Assembly (NCBI GenBank): GCA_036345935.2
Contig: JADWOT020000004.1
Coordinates: 3,772,418-3,836,417, forward strand
From: Taenia hydatigena
Taxonomy: Eukaryota > Platyhelminthes > Cestoda > Cyclophyllidea > Taeniidae
Length of the DNA stretch: 64,000 nucleotides
Reading direction: 5' to 3'
In this document: positions 1 through 11,346 of the stretch, piece by piece
Position numbering within the stretch: position 1 is the first letter of the stretch
Layout: every line of letters starts with the position of its first letter
The notes under the pieces: model-generated
Told to the model about the DNA's origin: nothing
Seen by the model: only the letters and a program-made list of their open reading frames with translations
Database searches by the model: none
Position numbers and translations under genes: made by a program

Positions 1-2719
1 TAAACTTCGTGGATGAGTTGGCACAAAATCAAAACCCAATGCAGTCTTGATCACAGCCTCGCAGTCCGCTCCTTCCGAGGCTATGAAGGCAGAGTTAAGA
101 GCAAGATGCACTGAAACTGGCATAGTGTGCAGAAGGATTCCTTTAACATGGCATCTTTCGCAGCAAAAAGTGCTTTGCTCTCGACCTCAATCCCTACCAA
201 ATGGATTTCGAAACACAAACGGCCAATAAGAAATTCTGTTAAGAACATTTCTGCATTTAAAAATAAAGCCGAACACCTAAGGATTCGACTGCTATCATGA
301 ATCAGCTGCAATCCATCTCGCATTTGATATTTTCATTACAATCCATGACGCGATTGCCAATTTAAAGGTTGCACTCAATCTTCTCCCTAAACCCTACTAT
401 CAGTGGTGCAATTCTTGAAGCATGAAGATTTATCATCAACGTTGTTTGCTGGTGGCTGGACAGGCGTCTGCGTCTTGAGCTTGGAACATGGACAGATGGC
501 TGAAACATATACTAGGAGTATGTTTAATTCTTTCTTTGGAAAAGCGTCGATCATCCTCTTGGTAAGCAATGTAGTGAAAAAGCTGGGACCAATTTAACGC
601 CAAAAAATTAGTTGCGCTTCTAAGCATAAATGCTACCTAGGGACACTGCGTAGACCTGTATGTTATCAGGGTGCGCTAAAGAGGTGAAGCTCAGCTTTTC
701 ATCAACGAGACTACCCAGAGCTGGATTTGCATGGAGCAGAATTGCAAAGTCTGCCACGGATGCAAAGAAATGCATGCCATCTTCAGCGTTCAAATATAAT
801 TACCTAAGCGAATCTCAGGTGCCACCACAGAATCACTAAGGAATACATTATGTCGGATGACCTTACTACAATGCAATGCAAAACTGACACTGTAGCATTT
901 ATTCAGTCGCGGTTTCACGCCGCGCCCCTTCACAACCGTTTATTGAGGTTATAAGGCATTTCGCCGCATATCCTCGTAGAGCATAAGGAAACATTTACAG
1001 CATTTATAAGTCACTAAAAGGGATCCTTGTTAGTTGATAAAATGCATTAAGTAGCTCATTAGCATTGTGTTGTGCGCTACTTGAATGCTTATCTGTTCCA
1101 TTGAAGGCAGTAATTGACCCACCCACGGGTATATGTGCTGTCTATTCTAGTCCAACTGGTTATTTAATGGCAAGGTTCTCACAATTTCTTTTCATACTTG
1201 GTTTCCTCGGAGCAGGATCTTGATTGTTTTGGTTATTTCTAAGTGTACAAACATGCCGAAAGGCGTTATACATTGACCATTTGCATCTTTAACCTCTAAT
1301 CGATGGAAAAGGTGTTAAGCACAATACACTTTCTAAATATGAAGGTGTTATCTTGAGAAAACCGCAATGCCAGGTTCAGTGCTCCTCGTTCTTATCTGTC
1401 TTTACAGCCCTGAAATAAAAAGACTAACTAGCTAGTGACCCAGATAATGTGGGAATGAATTTTCCCGTCTAGTAAACATGAACTTCGTACTTGCAGACGT
1501 CATCTCGCTTGAATTGCAAATTTGGACCACCATGCACCGCAACTGTTGTAGGTAGCAAAACCAAATCTTTGGCTAGAATTGCACTCCTTGCATTGCAACT
1601 TCGCAGACATTCTCGCTTGTCGCTCTCGCCATTTGGTACCACAAACCTGACGACAACAAGCGAAACGTTAAATAGTCGCCGCAACGCATGCTTCATTATT
1701 TCGCACTTCGCCTGGGGATTCGAAGATTCACCTTACTAATGGCGGTTTTTCGATAAGACGCACTTACTTTAGAGGGCCTTAAACAAGTCCATTTCTTGTT
1801 ACCTCTCCACAGGTCAAGGAAGATGTGGCGCTGCTCATGTATCCCCACCCTCTTCCAAGGCAGGACATGCTTGTTTCTGTGTCTGCTTTTATTCATCCAA
1901 CGCGCTTGAGGACAGGCGGTAGGCAGTGGGAACTGCTGATGGGTTGAAATGACTGCAGGTCCATCCATCTAACCTAGCTCATTCTGGTTGCAAATCGTAT
2001 TTGTCCCAAACCCTCAACCTCCAAATTTTCGACAATTTTTATATGCACATGTAGAGAATCACTTAAACAGGACTGCAGAAAGGAAAGCCAAACTTCTTTA
2101 TTGAGGTGCATTGGCAGATCTCTCCTGGAAGACACAATTTGTGGAAATCGAATTTTATCTCTTTATATGATTAATACACAAATAGCAGAGCTGCATTATG
2201 AGGATCTTTGAATATCAATCCAAAAAAAAACTAATTCGTTTTCTTTATGACGGAAATGATAATGACCTAAACAAATGCGAGCTACAGGGCGAAAAGCGCT
2301 GTCATTTATGGCCATGCATCGACCGTAGGGAGTTGAGGACGGCATTAAATGCGCATCGTTGCGATACCTAGATGAATGTTTTTGGTCTACTATCCTAAGT
2401 TGTGGCAAGGACATTGAAAAACAGGCTACATGAATTTCCATACAAAGCCATTGGCTACTGCAATGACCAGCTTCCAACATCTGATGCGAATCGCATTTGT
2501 TGCCACATCCTCCATACTCAGCATAATTTCACTTGATGCTACCGCGAGCACAACTGCAACCCCTCACCTGTCTTAAGCTACCCGTATTGTCCCGTCAACA
2601 CTTTGGTTCATACTGTGCCTTGAGTTAAAGTGACGATTACCAAAGGTCATATGGAACTTGTGAAAACATAGCTGGTATAAGTCTTACGAGTAAATAATCA
2701 TATTAATTCAAGGTTTGGC
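1..2719. other. No supported gene; two weak open blocks
   Basis: I see no recognisable gene, RNA or mobile element. Two weak open blocks exist. A plus-strand frame at about 403-561 ends in a good donor-like GTAAGC. A minus-strand ATG frame at 1696-1469 reads through a GTACGA donor-like site, with the last exon base at 1491 in phase 2. Neither has a recognisable domain, and both lengths are expected by chance in this much sequence. Confidence 0.5.
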
Positions 2720-3193
2720 ATGTTAGCGTTTAACAGAACATGCTGCTACAATCGCATCTTGCCAAGCAGACTGACAGAAGAGCTGGTGAAGATGGGGAAT
2801 TGCACGAGTGAGATTGATCATGGAGAAGCGTGCAATGAAACTAATTGTCCTACAGCTTACACTATGAATGCTCACGCTATCAATGCGACGATCGACAAAT
2901 CACGCTTAGAAGAGTGCAAGGAAGAGAATAAGCACTTCATCGTCTATGCAAGCATTGGACTCAACGAAAATAAGGCATGAAATTGCAAAACAATCGTCAA
3001 TGCGCAACTGGATGGAGGAAAGTTTGGGACAACTGAAGTCCACGTGACTGCTGCACAGAGAAAAAAGAGAAGTGGTGCCAGCGTTTTTAGGCTGGTGACA
3101 ACGCTTTCTCGAACTGCTGTGCAGACAGCAGCTCTACTGTCAAGGTGTGTTTTAAATGTCTTCAGCGCGAACATGATGCAAAAGCCTCAGGCG
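2720..3193 (+). pseudogene. Long frame with one in-frame TGA, possible FN3-like secreted protein remnant
   Basis: One reading frame is open for about 158 codons except for a single TGA at 2978-2980, and ends at TAG 3194-3196. The part before the stop is rich in Cys and Asn, with possible N-glycosylation sites (NRT, NCT, NET, NAT). The part right after the stop, NCKTIVNAQLDGGKFG, resembles the last strands of an FN3 domain, followed by a basic QRKKRSG stretch that looks like a furin-type site. A GTGTGT donor-like site follows base 3144 in phase 2. It could be a pseudogene with one nonsense change, two exons with an unseen intron, or chance. There is no ATG at the left edge, so the left boundary is only the limit of openness. 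The function is unknown. Confidence 0.25.
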
Positions 3194-3196
3194 TAG

Positions 3197-6100
3197 TTGC
3201 CCCAAAGTACATAGTTTATTACTTACCATCTGTGATTGACCAGGAGTCTAGTTTGCCATCTTGGCTAGGTACAAAAATGCACCAGCGCCCTTCCGCCCAT
3301 CAAAGTGGTCAAACTTACTAACTGTCTAAAATGCATCTCAACTTTGCATTGCATTAAGTAAGAAATAATGTATCACAGCACCGTCTGTATCGTACCAATA
3401 AAATTTGGATTAACGAAATTGATTTGACTAACACTAATGCTGTTCTTTACCAACGTGAAGCAAAACTTTTGCTTCTATACCTTGTTTTCATTGAAAGGTT
3501 TTAATCAAATGCTATGCGAAAAAGCGCCGAAAGGTCTTTTATCTGTGCTAACAAAAATTCATAAAAACCAGGCGTCCACAAGGCTTATACATCCAACGCT
3601 ACTCATAACTACCAGTGCTTATGAAAAGTCATGTCAAAAAGATAACTGGAAAACATCTCATCTCATCTCATTAGACATTTACGTGCATCAATGGAGGCAT
3701 GAGGTTGAGCTGATCTACTACCGCTAAGAAGAGGTCCGTGTTGCAAGACTGCCCCTCGGGTCAGCTGAATAAGAAGTTCGTCAGAGTCCACGCCAGTTTT
3801 TTCCCTTTGGTGATGTCAACCTATTTTGCACTCCTGTTCTTTGCAACTTCGGTAAAGATAATTCGGCTAAAATAGACTTCAATGATTTTTACCTGGCTAT
3901 CAACAGCACTTCTAGTGGCAACCAAAAGAGAAGTAGGAATGAGCCTTCAGGCTGCACGACATCGCTGCCAATGTCACTGTTAAGAAGAAGAAAATGATCG
4001 AAATTAGTGGGGCATGAGCGTTTCCTTAGAAACGCGGTCCTTTACTTTGGGAATGGGCTGCCTAACTTGTACATTATTAAGGATGAATGAGGTTTTCCAG
4101 ACTGCCGTAGGCCATTTAGAGTATGCTTAGGACACATGAGGAAACAGTTGATCTAACTCCTAAGGCACGAACAGAAGAGGCAGTCGAGAAGATGGACTCC
4201 AACTGTGACTAAATGTTGACACGATAGGTGTCCACGGACGACTGAATGGCAGACCAACAACTCCACCCAATGCTACTAGTCAAGTTGCAAAATCTAACAG
4301 CAATCTATCTATCCCACTCGTCTTATGCTTATGTAGGCACTGAATTTGACACAGCCGCAGTCTTACACATCCACACACACACACACATCTATGAAGACTA
4401 GACATTTTTGTTGCATAGAAGGGAGTCAGAGATATGCAAAGAATTGAACTTACCTGCACCCACTCTTCTCTCTCACCGTTCCTCCTCCACCCTCATCCCT
4501 GTGTGCTACACCCAAACTTTTTTCGATTTCGTGGATCTGTGCAAATTCGCTAATCTTCATTCGGGCAAAACCGTATTCCCCATCCGTCAGTGCTGCTGGT
4601 GTTCCACTCCTAATCCTACTTCTCCCACTCCACTTAATTCTCATTTGATTTCGACTTTGATTCTCCTACCTTGCAATTGTATGTAATCTGCGCTGACTTG
4701 ATGCGTAAGTACACATTGCTCACAGAGGATGCTAGACGAGGAATATACTGCCGTGTAATTGAAATGATTGTTGCTCTGCCATCAAATAGGGTTAAGCGAT
4801 ACTTAGCCACTAAAAATTGCAAATAGAATTGCTTAACACTGCTAGTTACCGTGACATTGTGGCTAGGATTAAAATGTGGAGACATAGAGTACTTAGTGAC
4901 TAAGTTAATCGATCCGAAACGGCAATTTTTTGACTTCCACGCCCTAGTGTTCTATATTGCTCATTTTTTCCGGCGCAACTACTTACAACAGTAGGGTGGG
5001 TGCAAAAATTTACGCTAGAATTGCTAAACCCAAACAGCATTGCGACTTAGCAAGGTTAGTGCCACAACAACCGCAAATCGTCATCACTGAGGTTGCCACT
5101 TAAAGGCAAACATGATCATAATCCATCCGACTTTGCCAACACTTGCACCGCTAATAAGCGCATAAGTAATGCCTTTAATATTTGTTCATTTTAGTTTCGT
5201 AGGCATATGAAGCTCTGCTCCATGCTTTCGCTAGGCGGTATAGTGCCTAAGCAATGACAGCAACCTCTCAACTGTTCGCTGTGCAGCCAATTTATTTTCT
5301 ATCCTGGTTTGTCATGGCAGCGTAGCAGAATTTGCATCGATGTTACACAAAAGAGCTGACATCGCCAGCGTGACTCGCAACCCATGCCGGCAAACGATGG
5401 AGCAACTGCATATGCCTCTGGTGTCAACATAATCAAAACGTAGGAATAAACAAACAATCATTGTGCTGCGAACACCACCTAAGTTATGTATAGAGAAATA
5501 AGGCGACAGTCTGAGTTTCTCTGCTTGGTGGCATGAGCAGCGATATAGTCAGTCGAAGCAGACGTGGCATCACGACAGACTAAACTGCTTTGCTCATACT
5601 AACGTACCCAATGATGGCCACTATCAGCATTAAACTTCCCATGTGTTAAAGAGGAAAGGATTGGATCCGCACTGGTAGTTAAAATACTAGCTTACATCTA
5701 TAGCACTTACCTTGAGTTAGAGAGGAGGAGAAAGGCGTCGTATAGGGGAGCAGTGCAGAATGCTGCGATCGGCCAAAGCTAAAAGGGTAGTCAAATTCTA
5801 TCCTGTTGACCTTAGAATAGGTGATGATTTATACCCCTTGATGTGGAGTTAATCCCTTTGCCTATAAGAGACCTTTGATATAGCCTAAAAACAAAAACCA
5901 CCACTAGCATTTTAGGGCAGGACTATGGTTTACTAACTGAAATGATAAGTTGGTGTTACGAAAGCACACAAGGCCTTGTCTTTGTGCTTCTGCTATGTAA
6001 GCCTCTCAGTAGTCGACAACGACTCTGGCATAGTATTGTGTCTTATTTCGTTTTTAACAAAGCCTTGGAGAGTCGCATAATCACTATTCGTAGAAAAATG

Positions 6101-7589
6101 ACGTGCGCTTGCACCCATAAGCGCTTACATACATGCACATACACTGTCGAAACAGAGGCTCACACAACTATTCTGGTTCACCAATGCTTGGTTCAACTCG
6201 GTATGCACTCATGCTTTGTTCCGTCAGCGAAGGTGATATTGTTTTCTATCAGAGCAGCTTAACCACTTGCATGGGATGTGCGGCTCTGTCTGCAAGTAAT
6301 TTTCATCGAGATTCTCCTGTGAGGGAAGCCTTGTTTCCATTATTATGCCCATTTGCGTTGAGCTTTACTTAGAGGGAGACAATTGTACTATTTGTCTGTA
6401 GTATATAATGTCCGACATTGTATGGACTCGATTTCATGAAAATTATTTTGCAATATTTTGGACTCGCTAGTGAAATAGATGCTCAATAATTGACTCATGT
6501 TCTTAGTGTCTGCCACAAAGTAAAAGGGTGATGAGATGCAATACGATGTGTCAAACCAGCAACAGAATTGACTGGCACTGTTGACGTCCTACTCAATTCT
6601 TCGGTGAATATCGTACATTGTGCTTCCGATTAATTGTAGGTTCTTTCTATGCCTTCTAACTGGGTTAAAATCCCACCTATATGGCAAAAGCATAAACGTG
6701 CTTCCGCTCACAGAGCTTTCTGGGTTCTCCTGTGGCTGCCAGTGTCAAACGGTCTTTTAAGAAACGAAAGAGCACCATTGCTTTGGGGAGAGAGGGCTCA
6801 CAATGGAACTTTGATATTTTTTGTAAAGCTGCTGCGTTGCAGTTTCTTAATTCATAATTGCTCTTTTTAATCTATCCTGCCTTTGTAAATAAATTGGGTT
6901 AATTCCTTTGTCAAACGAGTAGAGTTGTCTTCATTGAATGATGTAGTACTGAGGCCAGTAGGATAAGAATGCTCAGGCCAAAGTCAGTTCTGAATACCGA
7001 ATAAACAATTATGCCTTTTATCTGTTTTAGATATCGCCTTTAAAAAGTTATTGGGCTAGACAGGACAAATACGACCATGCACCTGTTGATGATTTCTTTA
7101 TTACATCTATAAAACTGAGCAATCGCATAGGCAACTCGAAGCTGAGAGTGAACCAGAGTCCATTTGTTGATTTGCAGGCCTGATTCGAGTCGTCGACATT
7201 GTGCCAAATCCTCCGAACCAAGGCCAGTAGTCGTTTACTAGGTCTCTGTTTTTAATAGGTATGCGCAACTCTCAATTAAGTTATTTTGACTGTTTTTGCC
7301 CGCACACAAGTATAGTGTGTTGGAAAGTTGCCCCACCTCTCTAGAATGTTACTTTAGTCGGTATAAAACAAGGCTTAGTTGTTTAACATTTCCAAAGCTT
7401 AAAACCGGGCTAAACAATGAGACAGAATATGCACTCTCGATGTCTAGAATGGTGATGAGCCATAGCAGTTAGTGGATATGCACAGTATGAGTACAAGCGC
7501 AGAGGTGATAAGCAAAGGTTTTTGTTAAAAGAAAGAGCATGAAGCATAAGACAAACTTTGACAGCAGCATAGAGCGGTGATAATGTTAC
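3197..7589. other. No supported gene
   Basis: Apart from the (CA)8 tract listed separately I see nothing I can name. A plus-strand block at about 6133-6318 reads as beta-rich peptide and ends at a GTGAGG donor-like site. It has no clear acceptor and no domain match beyond a vague FN3-like tail, so I do not call it a gene. Confidence 0.5.
4372..4387. repeat. (CA)8 microsatellite
   Basis: Eight uninterrupted CA dinucleotide units are seen directly in the sequence, ending at a T at 4388. Confidence 0.95.
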
Positions 7590-7649
7590 CTCTAGTAGTT
7601 CGTATTCAATCAACAGCACTACCGCCAGCAGCACAGCAGCTAACCACAT
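7590..7649 (-). CDS. Candidate first exon with signal-peptide-like N-terminus
   Basis: On the minus strand an ATG (7649-7647) opens a peptide starting MWLAAVLLAVVLL, which looks like a signal peptide or signal anchor. Two in-frame TAA codons sit just upstream, so this is the first possible start. After 20 codons the sequence GAG|GTAACA is a good splice donor in phase 0. Without splicing the frame runs 79 codons to 7410. I see no linked downstream exon, so the protein is unknown. It could equally be a chance hydrophobic frame. The plus-strand FN3 exons start about 500 bp away on the other strand and are not part of it. Confidence 0.22.
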
Positions 7650-8155
7650 GAATTATTATTCATTCAGCACCTGAAACGCCTTCCCTTGATTCTGACGTCC
7701 GACTGGCAAGAAAGGAGGCTATTGTGAAATTTTACGAAGCAGAATTCTTTTTTGTTATGAAAAGTGAAATCAGAAACCAAAATAGAGCACAGCTCAGGAT
7801 GGCAGAGTGAGTTCAGTGCTATCAGTAGTGGACGTAAGGCATCGAGATGGACTTTAACATTTGACCCTCGCAAGGGGACTAAAAAAGACTTGTCGCGGCA
7901 TGGATATAAACCATTTCGTGTAGTGCAGTGCAGTGTACTGTAATGTGCACAAAATGAATGATTTTACTAGAGAATCAAATCACTTAATCAAGTTGGTTGT
8001 TTATTGTAGATGTGGACCTAAAACCGGTATCTCTGGAGGAGTTTAACTTAACCAAATAATTTTGTTTCATCGAATAACGTTAAGCAATAAGCGTGTAGAC
8101 ACGAAAGGACAAAAACCAAAAATGTGTGCCTTTCTCCTTTCAATGTCTACGGTAG
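7650..8155. other. No supported gene
   Basis: A short internally repetitive stretch at about 7919-7950 (variants of TGCAGTG/TGTACTG/TGTGCAC) is the only structure I notice. From 8062 the frame used by the next exon is already open, so that exon could start earlier than I place it. Confidence 0.45.
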
Positions 8156-8214
8156 TTTTTCGTTTAACAAACGAGCCAGACTACCATCTGGTGCAAGTGA
8201 TCCACCGACCTGAT
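8156..8214 (+). CDS. FN3-like multi-domain protein, candidate exon a
   Basis: This short block would encode the middle strands of an FN3 domain, ending ...DYHLVQVIHRPD. A pyrimidine-rich tract with GGTAG gives an acceptor ending at 8155, and GAT|GTAGAG gives a donor after 8214 in phase 0. Joining to 8298, also phase 0, leaves an 83-bp intron and makes one continuous FN3-like sequence from strand C into the strand-F tyrosine corner. The same frame is open back to 8062, so the acceptor is uncertain and the exon may be longer. The product would be extracellular or membrane-bound if the FN3 reading is right. Confidence 0.35.
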
Positions 8215-8297
8215 GTAGAGGATCACACCGATTCAAATCATTTGTTGTAGTTATTAGTAATGCTTCTTAATTCCGATCTAGGACAGCGCATATGCAG

Positions 8298-8584
8298 GCG
8301 CAAGTGGGTGGGAAGCAAGCAAGTATCTGCCTGGGTCGCCTCAGTCCAGGCTCAACTTATCACCTCCATGCGGCAACATATGTGAACCATAAATACTGGA
8401 ACTGCAGAACCTTTAAAACCTTTCGGGAGGCTTTTCACGAAGCGCCTTTCTATTTAATGGGAATGTATGTTGAGACGGTCGATTTTAAACGGATCCAACT
8501 AAATTGGCCACCCCGAAAATTAGATGACCTGCCACGCCACCGATTGGCTATATCGTCTCCGTTCGCTAAAATGAAACCTTTTGG
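8298..8584 (+). CDS. FN3-like multi-domain protein, candidate exon b (best supported exon)
   Basis: The frame encodes the end of one FN3 domain, with the tyrosine corner LSPGSTYHLHAATY, then a short linker and the start of a second domain. The second start shows the hallmark EAPFYL... and IQLNWPP, with the strand-B Trp and Pro. The 3' end is a near-ideal donor, GG|GTAAGA, after base 8584 in phase 2; without splicing a stop follows at 8586. The 5' end can be TATGCAG|GCG at 8297 (phase 0), or CTAG at 8281, which would give a 303-bp phase 2-2 exon. FN3 domains act in cell adhesion and signalling receptors; which family this is cannot be told here. This is the strongest coding call in the window. 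Confidence 0.52.
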
Positions 8585-8630
8585 GTAAGAAAAGTGCTTC
8601 TGTCTGTGCTATGGGATAGATCTCGTTGAG

Positions 8631-8705
8631 AAGCCAGTGGTATAACTACCTTACCGATCATCTCCACACAGACAAGTCCAATGAACTCTGCATGCTATCA
8701 CTTCT
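8631..8705 (+). CDS. FN3-like multi-domain protein, candidate exon c
   Basis: A 46-bp candidate intron (8585-8630, GTAAGA...TTGAG) joins the previous exon in phase 2. The resulting 75-bp open block has TDKSNELCMLSL, which would be strand E of the second FN3 domain. It ends at a GTATAA donor in phase 2. The 46-bp intron length matches the 47-bp candidate intron at 10821-10867. The boundaries were chosen to keep phase, so this exon is weaker than exon b. Confidence 0.28.
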
Positions 8706-8797
8706 GTATAAGACCATAGAAAAGGAAAGCAACTTCATACGGCAGATGGCTGAGCGTCTGACTTCGGCGCATTGTTGCAGTGGCCGATGGATGAGAG

Positions 8798-9003
8798 CGG
8801 TGGGGGACAACTTGATGTTTATTGTCCCGACTTCCTAAGCGCACGACTCCAAACTTGGGTTGAGGGGTGGAATAGTGCTGATGTGGTCCAGCAGGATCCT
8901 CTGGCCATATTTGCTGTCACCATAGTAGACCTCCAATGCAGCACACTCCACTTCTTTGACATCACACCGATCTTCTACTCAAATATGAACGGCTTTGCTG
9001 GGA
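8798..9003 (+). CDS. FN3-like multi-domain protein, candidate exon d
   Basis: This frame is open from 8754 to 9044. Read in phase 2 from 8798 it completes the second FN3-like domain (GGGQLDVYC) and begins a third (LQTWVEGWN, then FAVTIVDLQC). A donor GGA|GTACAA after 9003 in phase 1 would join the exon at 9256, giving NGFAG-TYSVEVQVV, a good FN3 E-F turn. The acceptor at 8797 has a poor pyrimidine tract; a better looking TTGCAG at 8780 gives the wrong phase. An alternative reading runs on to AG|GTGGTG at 9039. Confidence 0.32.
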
Positions 9004-9255
9004 GTACAAGCATAGAGGCCAGAACATCCTCAATTTGTAGGTGGTGATTTTGTTTTTGAAGTATGCATGTGAATGCGTGTGCTATACGGATGCCAGTAGA
9101 ATAGTTCAGATAAATTAACGAGCTGAGTCGGATGAGTAGGTGGCAAACCGTAAACATTTGTCCACCTTTAATGCTTGACTGATGTTATGGGATAAAAATT
9201 TGAGCTGCCAACCTGGTACAGATGTAAGGGCTACTACACTCGCACACCATTACAG

Positions 9256-9309
9256 CATATTCTGTTGAGGTGCAAGTCGTGCCTCCTCCTCTTCCGCCCA
9301 CTCCAAAAC
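9256..9309 (+). CDS. FN3-like multi-domain protein, candidate exon e
   Basis: After a pyrimidine-rich acceptor (CACCATTACAG at 9255) the frame reads YSVEVQVVPPPLPPTPK. This is an FN3 tyrosine corner followed by a proline-rich linker of the kind found between FN3 repeats. The phase at the 5' end (1) matches the candidate donor at 9003. The 3' end is uncertain: C|GTGTTC at 9309 is a weak donor, and the frame stays open to TAG at 9336. Confidence 0.33.
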
Positions 9310-10118
9310 GTGTTCTGAAATTTGCGTCTTCAGCGTAGCATTAAAATGCTAAGCTATACTTAAAAAAGGGTCTCCAAAAATATTTTAGTGAGGTTCTGCG
9401 TCGTAAGGGTGGTAAATGATGTCTTGGGTGGTGTGTTTTGTCATCCGTCCCAAATCTAGTCAATCACTTTGCGACCTGCCAGCTTCCGTCGAATGAGGGT
9501 AAAATAGTGTTATTAAAGTAAGCACTGGGGCATTGTTTACTCTTCAGCAATTAAATTTGGCAAGCACTGCTCGTCTCCCCTCACTAGCTTACAAATTCCA
9601 TCGCTTTCCAAACTTATAGCGAAATCCCAACCTCAAATCTGGGCTGCTTTGCGGGCCTCAAACTTAGTCAGAAGCATCGTAAAGCACCTCATTAAATGGT
9701 GTCTGATCCCTTGGAATTTATTGTCCAAGTTTGTTAAACTGACAACTTCAGAGAATACAAAATGCTTCCACTCCATTAAGCCGTCGCCAGTGCCTAAAGT
9801 CTCTACCAGCATCGTTCTGCCTGGCGGCCAAATAACTTAGACAACAGCGCTCAACCTGGTGCACGTATTTAGCCAACATCCAATGCAAATCTGCGAGCCT
9901 CCTTGTATGCTTACCCTGGCGATCTATCCACTGGGAAGGAGATTCTGTAGGCTGACAAATTAAACAACATTATAAATACTTACCAAAAGACAAAAAATTC
10001 AAGCCTTGCTATTTGTAAAGAAAATTCTTGCTTTGCAAAGCTTCTTCTCCACCTACGCCTTTACTGCACTAGGGTGGCTAGCATAAAACAGGCTTTCCAA
10101 TGTTTGTCATTACTATAG
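9310..10118. other. No clearly supported exon
   Basis: This would be intronic if the flanking exons belong to one gene. Short open blocks exist, for example after TTCAG at about 9547, but they show no domain signal I would defend. Confidence 0.4.
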
Positions 10119-10275
10119 TTCCTCCAGCCTGCCAACGCTGGTGCATATGGTTGCCTGGTGACCGGAGCAACACACACGGAAGTGCTATCGGTGTGTATGA
10201 TAGAGAGTTTGCAAGAAGGACTGCTGACGGTGAATCCTGTGAGAGTTATTGTGAACCTGTCTGAGGCTCTCGATG
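10119..10275 (+). CDS. Candidate Ig-like domain exon
   Basis: A pyrimidine-rich acceptor (GTCATTACTATAG, ending 10118) opens a frame reading LQPANAGAYGCLVTGATH, followed by TEVLSV. This resembles the end of an Ig domain: the G-x-Y-x-C motif of strand F and a following strand G. The frame then reads SLQEGLLTVNPVRVIVNLSE. Possible donors are CCT|GTGAGA near 10238 (phase 0) and G|GTGAAA at 10275 (phase 1); unspliced, it stops at a TGA soon after. G-x-Y-x-C alone can occur by chance in a window this size, so the call depends on its place in line with the FN3-like exons. Confidence 0.3.
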
Positions 10276-10732
10276 GTGAAAGCGGATGAAACTATGAAAA
10301 ATTCCTCTCTGCAGTGATGCTGGTATGCTCCTATTCACCTAGCATAAGGCTCTTTATAACGTCGAGTGAGACATCCCAAACACGACGTTTAGAAGCTTAA
10401 ATTCATTGAGACTTGCTATCCTCATACAATTTTGACTTCTCGGTGCTTTTGAAGGAAATGGATGTGGAATAGCTTTAAATGTCTACTAAGCACAGCTGCC
10501 TATTTATGACTCATTTATTTCATCGAGGAATCTTTGTTCCCACAATTTAGTCCTAGCTGGCTATTCAGCTGTCACAGATTTTACGCAGGGAATATTCTGC
10601 ATTAGCGTGGAGTGAATCGCTTCTTCATTCCCAAATTACTTATTTTAGTCACCTCTCGCTACAATGCAGAGATGCGTCAGGTCTTCCTTGAGGTAGGCAA
10701 AATGATTTTAATATTACTTGGTGTCGCTTAAG

Positions 10733-10820
10733 GGAACCAGTCTAACTGCGTTGCCACCGTTTCTTCGAGCCGCAGTGCAGAGCATTCAGTGCCAGCAAAA
10801 TCAATCCAATCACCGAGGAT
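10733..10820 (+). CDS. Candidate exon, FN3-like C-terminal strands
   Basis: The open block reads NQSNCVATVSSSR and then SVPAKSIQSP, similar to the last strands of an FN3 domain leading into a linker. The donor AT|GTGAGG after 10820 is in phase 2; unspliced, the frame stops two bases later. The acceptor could be TTAAG (10732) or CCAG (10740). The following exon starts in the same phase after a 47-bp intron. Confidence 0.33.
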
Positions 10821-10867
10821 GTGAGGTGAGTGAAAGTCATGAACTTGACACAGAACGCGGATTACAG

Positions 10868-10945
10868 TCTCACGACTATTCCGTTCGCGTCGGATGGACG
10901 CATCGTAGCAGTTCTTGCAAAAACAATGAGAACTAAAATGGGCAA
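10868..10945 (+). CDS. Candidate 78-bp exon between good splice sites
   Basis: This block lies between an acceptor GATTACAG and a perfect donor GTAAGT. It is exactly 78 bp, phase 2 at both ends, and fully open in the frame set by the previous exon, reading LTTIPFASDGRIVAVLAK and further basic residues. The 47-bp intron before it starts GTGAGG and ends CAG. No domain is recognisable. The splice sites and frame agreement are the evidence, and an unrelated chance alignment of consensus sites cannot be excluded. Confidence 0.33.
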
Positions 10946-11346
10946 GTAAGTGACAATCTAGAACCACGCACAGCTTCTGCATTAACGCTTCAAAGACGTC
11001 CCTTCGTATGAACGATAGTAAAGATCTCACACATGCTGGATTCCGCCCAATCTTCACCTTTTATGTTGGCAAGACTTGATGCTATTTAACATACATTGCA
11101 CATTAAATGCATATAAAATCTCTAGGCAAAGTTTTCCATCTCCACTTCCATTTAGCTCCATGTCGCGTGGAGAATGTCATTCTAAGACGAAACGGAGGCG
11201 ATGTGTGACTAACATGGAGGCTGAAATTAGAAAGGACGTGCAGTGCACCTGCAGACCTCGTGGTAGAATTCAACAAATCACGACGCGATGTCAAGCTGGG
11301 TCACCCATTCGACGAAGCCTATTTGGCGCATAACTGATTTCTGCAG

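Noticed and set aside
6133..6318. Possible FN3-like tail ending at a GTGAGG donor
   Set aside because: The acceptor is unclear, the phase (0) does not match neighbours, and the similarity is limited to a few residues.
10728..11057. 109-codon minus-strand frame
   Set aside because: It runs antisense through the plus-strand exons at 10733-10945, which have matching splice sites. The antisense frame has no domain and starts at a non-ATG codon or mid-frame.
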